The notes under the pieces are model-generated. The model was not told the DNA's origin. It saw only the letters and a list, made by a program, of their open reading frames with translations, and ran no database searches. Below are positions 62,584 to 64,000 of a stretch of 64,000 nt of DNA, one piece after another. The stretch comes from Lewinella sp. IMCC34191 (GTDB taxonomy: Bacteria; Bacteroidota; Bacteroidia; Chitinophagales; Saprospiraceae): contig NZ_QNQZ01000004.1 in the NCBI RefSeq assembly GCF_003390935.1, positions 310,001-374,000 of the forward strand. The letters are read 5' to 3'. Every line of letters starts with the position of its first letter. The first letter of the stretch is position 1. A program made the translations under genes and the position numbers.

Positions 62584-64000
62584 TTAGTGAGTTACCCCGA
62601 TGTTGAACAAGGATTCAATAATGATGAAGGCGACGGCCCCGGCGGCGAAACCAGCAAAGGCCAGCCAGGCGATCTTCTTAAAGTACCAGATAAAATCGAT
62701 CCGCTCCATGCCCATTGCGGCTACGCCGGCGGCGGACCCGATGATGAGCATACTACCGCCGGTACCGGCACTGTAAGCGATGAAGTGCCACAGGCGGGCG
62801 TCGATCGGGTAATTCGCCAGATCGTACATACCCATGGACGCGGCTACCAGCGGTACGTTGTCGATGATAGCGGATAGAAAGCCCAGAATGATAATGACGA
62901 CGTCTTCGCTGGGGATGACCGCGCGCAGGCTCTCGGCGACGGCGCGCAGGGCACCGACTCCGTTCACCACGATGGTTTCCAGGGCGGCTACGGCCATCAG
63001 GATACCGAGGAAGAACAGGATGGAAGACATTTCAATCCGGCTCAGGGCGTTGTGCGCGGAGTACTTCGCCTTCCGCTCCTCGGTGAAATCTTCTTCGGGG
63101 TGGATGTATTCGGAAACCAGCCAGACCACGCCGAGGCTGAGCATCATGCCCAGGTACGGAGGCAGGTGGGTAATGGTCTTGAAAACAGGTACGAAAACGA
63201 TCATGCCCAGTCCGAGGAACAGCATGGTTTTGCTGGATAACAGGCGGCCCTGGTCTACCTCGTCTTCGTCAGCGGCCAGGTTGATGGTACCCTGGAAAGG
63301 CTTCATGAAGCTGGCGATGGCAAACGGCAGAACAAAGCAAATCAGGGAGGGCACGATCAGGAATTCCATCAGGCCGGCCGTACTGACGCGCTTCCCGATC
63401 CAGAGCATGGTGGTGGTTACGTCACCGATCGGAGACCAGGCTCCACCGGCGTTGGCGGCGATGACGATGAGGGCGACGTACCAGATGCGTTGTTCGCGGT
63501 CGGGGACCAGCTTACGCAGCAAGGTGACCAGTACGATGGTGGCGGTCAGGTTGTCGATGATGGCCGAGAGGATGAAGCCCAGGGCTCCTACAATCCACAG
63601 CAACTTCTTCTTGGAGCGCGTATTGACCCATCCTTTCAGGATGTCAAACCCGCGGTGCAGGTCGACGATTTCGACGATGGTCATGGCGCCGATGAGGAAG
63701 ATGAGGATCTCGGCGGTTTTGCCGAGGTGATGGAGCAGGGCTCCTACAAAACCTTCCTCGGCGACTTCGTGGGCGCCGGCGTGGCCGACCTCCATGGCTT
63801 CCCCGCTGATGCTGTTCATCATGTTGAAGACTTCGCCTTCGGTATTGATGATCTCCAGCGTTCCGGCGTTGAATCCCAGGCTAAGCAACGCCCAGCAGAT
63901 CGCGCCCATCAGGAGGGCCGGTACGGTTTTGTCGAGTCGGAGCGGATGCTCAAAGACGATTACGATATACCCGATGACAAAACAGGCTACTACGGCTGCT
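62584..64000 (-). CDS. nhaD: NhaD-type sodium/proton antiporter, N-terminus cut by window edge
   Basis: NhaD exchanges internal sodium for external protons in the inner membrane. The frame runs from the right edge (reading ACFVIGYIVIVFEHPLRLDK) through 472 visible codons to TAA at 62584; an internal Met at 63909 is not the true start. About a dozen hydrophobic segments are visible. Family motifs include EHPLRLDKTVPALL, GAMTIVEIVDLHRGFDIL, FILSAIIDNLTATIVLV, ANAGGAWSPIGDVTTTMLW (conserved transport core) and FLSAIIDNVPLVAASMGMY. The C-terminal segment ends SLFNIGVTH. Salt tolerance fits a marine-type habitat, but that is an inference. Confidence 0.94.
   Translation of the reverse strand, partial: AAVVACFVIGYIVIVFEHPLRLDKTVPALLMGAICWALLSLGFNAGTLEIINTEGEVFNMMNSISGEAMEVGHAGAHEVAEEGFVGALLHHLGKTAEILIFLIGAMTIVEIVDLHRGFDILKGWVNTRSKKKLLWIVGALGFILSAIIDNLTATIVLVTLLRKLVPDREQRIWYVALIVIAANAGGAWSPIGDVTTTMLWIGKRVSTAGLMEFLIVPSLICFVLPFAIASFMKPFQGTINLAADEDEVDQGRLLSSKTMLFLGLGMIVFVPVFKTITHLPPYLGMMLSLGVVWLVSEYIHPEEDFTEERKAKYSAHNALSRIEMSSILFFLGILMAVAALETIVVNGVGALRAVAESLRAVIPSEDVVIIILGFLSAIIDNVPLVAASMGMYDLANYPIDARLWHFIAYSAGTGGSMLIIGSAAGVAAMGMERIDFIWYFKKIAWLAFAGFAAGAVAFIIIESLFNIGVTH

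Overview
The window looks like a chromosomal segment from a GC-rich member of the phylum Bacteroidota, most likely a Lewinella-like member of the Saprospiria. The evidence is the type IX secretion/gliding genes gldL, gldM and gldN, a PorP/SprF-family protein, several secreted proteins with type A T9SS C-terminal sorting domains, Bacteroidota-type promoter boxes (TTTG, about 20 nt, TAnnTTTG), and the general protein content. The genus is an inference. I see no rRNA, tRNA, CRISPR array, insertion sequence or prophage.

Layout. Positions 1-6061 (minus strand) hold a PorP/SprF-like protein followed by a giant PKD/Ig-like surface protein that runs off the left edge. Positions 6526-7227 carry an unrecognised secreted protein. 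Positions 7229-24349 are the most striking part: four tandem, co-oriented paralogues of about 1400 residues each (propeller-like N-terminus, SdrD_B-like domain, DPNDK-type domain, MopE-like metal-binding motif, T9SS sorting domain). Positions 24676-28116 are mfd. Positions 28492-31894 are the T9SS motor/core genes gldL-gldM-gldN (transcribed leftward, ending in a clear terminator). Positions 32017-39448 are leftward metabolic and envelope genes: an MsrA-like protein, an unknown protein with a SANT-like tail, a PNPOx-like protein, a DUF3089 lipoprotein, kynureninase, an FAD oxidoreductase, a GT2 glycosyltransferase and CysQ. Positions 39615-41222 hold two divergent esterase-fold genes. Positions 41758-44334 hold a DinB/DUF1572 protein, a DUF62 SAM hydrolase-type protein and a DUF6268 barrel. 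Positions 44390-48826 hold a TonB-dependent receptor followed by a T9SS-exported hydrolase-fold protein. Positions 49214-58837 are largely envelope biogenesis and repair: uppS, bamA, hpd (opposite strand), recO, lnt and a second Omp85 protein. Positions 59075-64000 hold sppA, a QueA-type enzyme, a small lipoprotein and nhaD (cut by the right edge).

How it fits together. GldL/GldM form the proton-driven T9SS motor and GldN belongs to the periplasmic core. The five proteins with visible T9SS sorting domains (four giant paralogues and the hydrolase at 44390) are predicted clients. The giant PKD protein is a probable client through its adjacent PorP/SprF partner. UppS, BamA, Lnt and the second Omp85 supply cell wall lipid carrier, outer-membrane protein assembly and lipoprotein maturation. 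Kynureninase and HPPD are parts of tryptophan and tyrosine catabolism.

Intergenic DNA is unusually repeat-rich. I see hairpin elements with about 20-bp arms (54.1-54.5 kb and 58.9 kb), CCCCTCTCC/GGAGAGGGG palindromes (28.2-28.4 kb), a GGGGTTAA telomere-like G-tract array (39.5 kb), a dispersed GGCGGAGCGCAGG motif (eight copies), and a GAGCGAAGCGAG motif family. All calls were made by reading the sequence; no database search was run.
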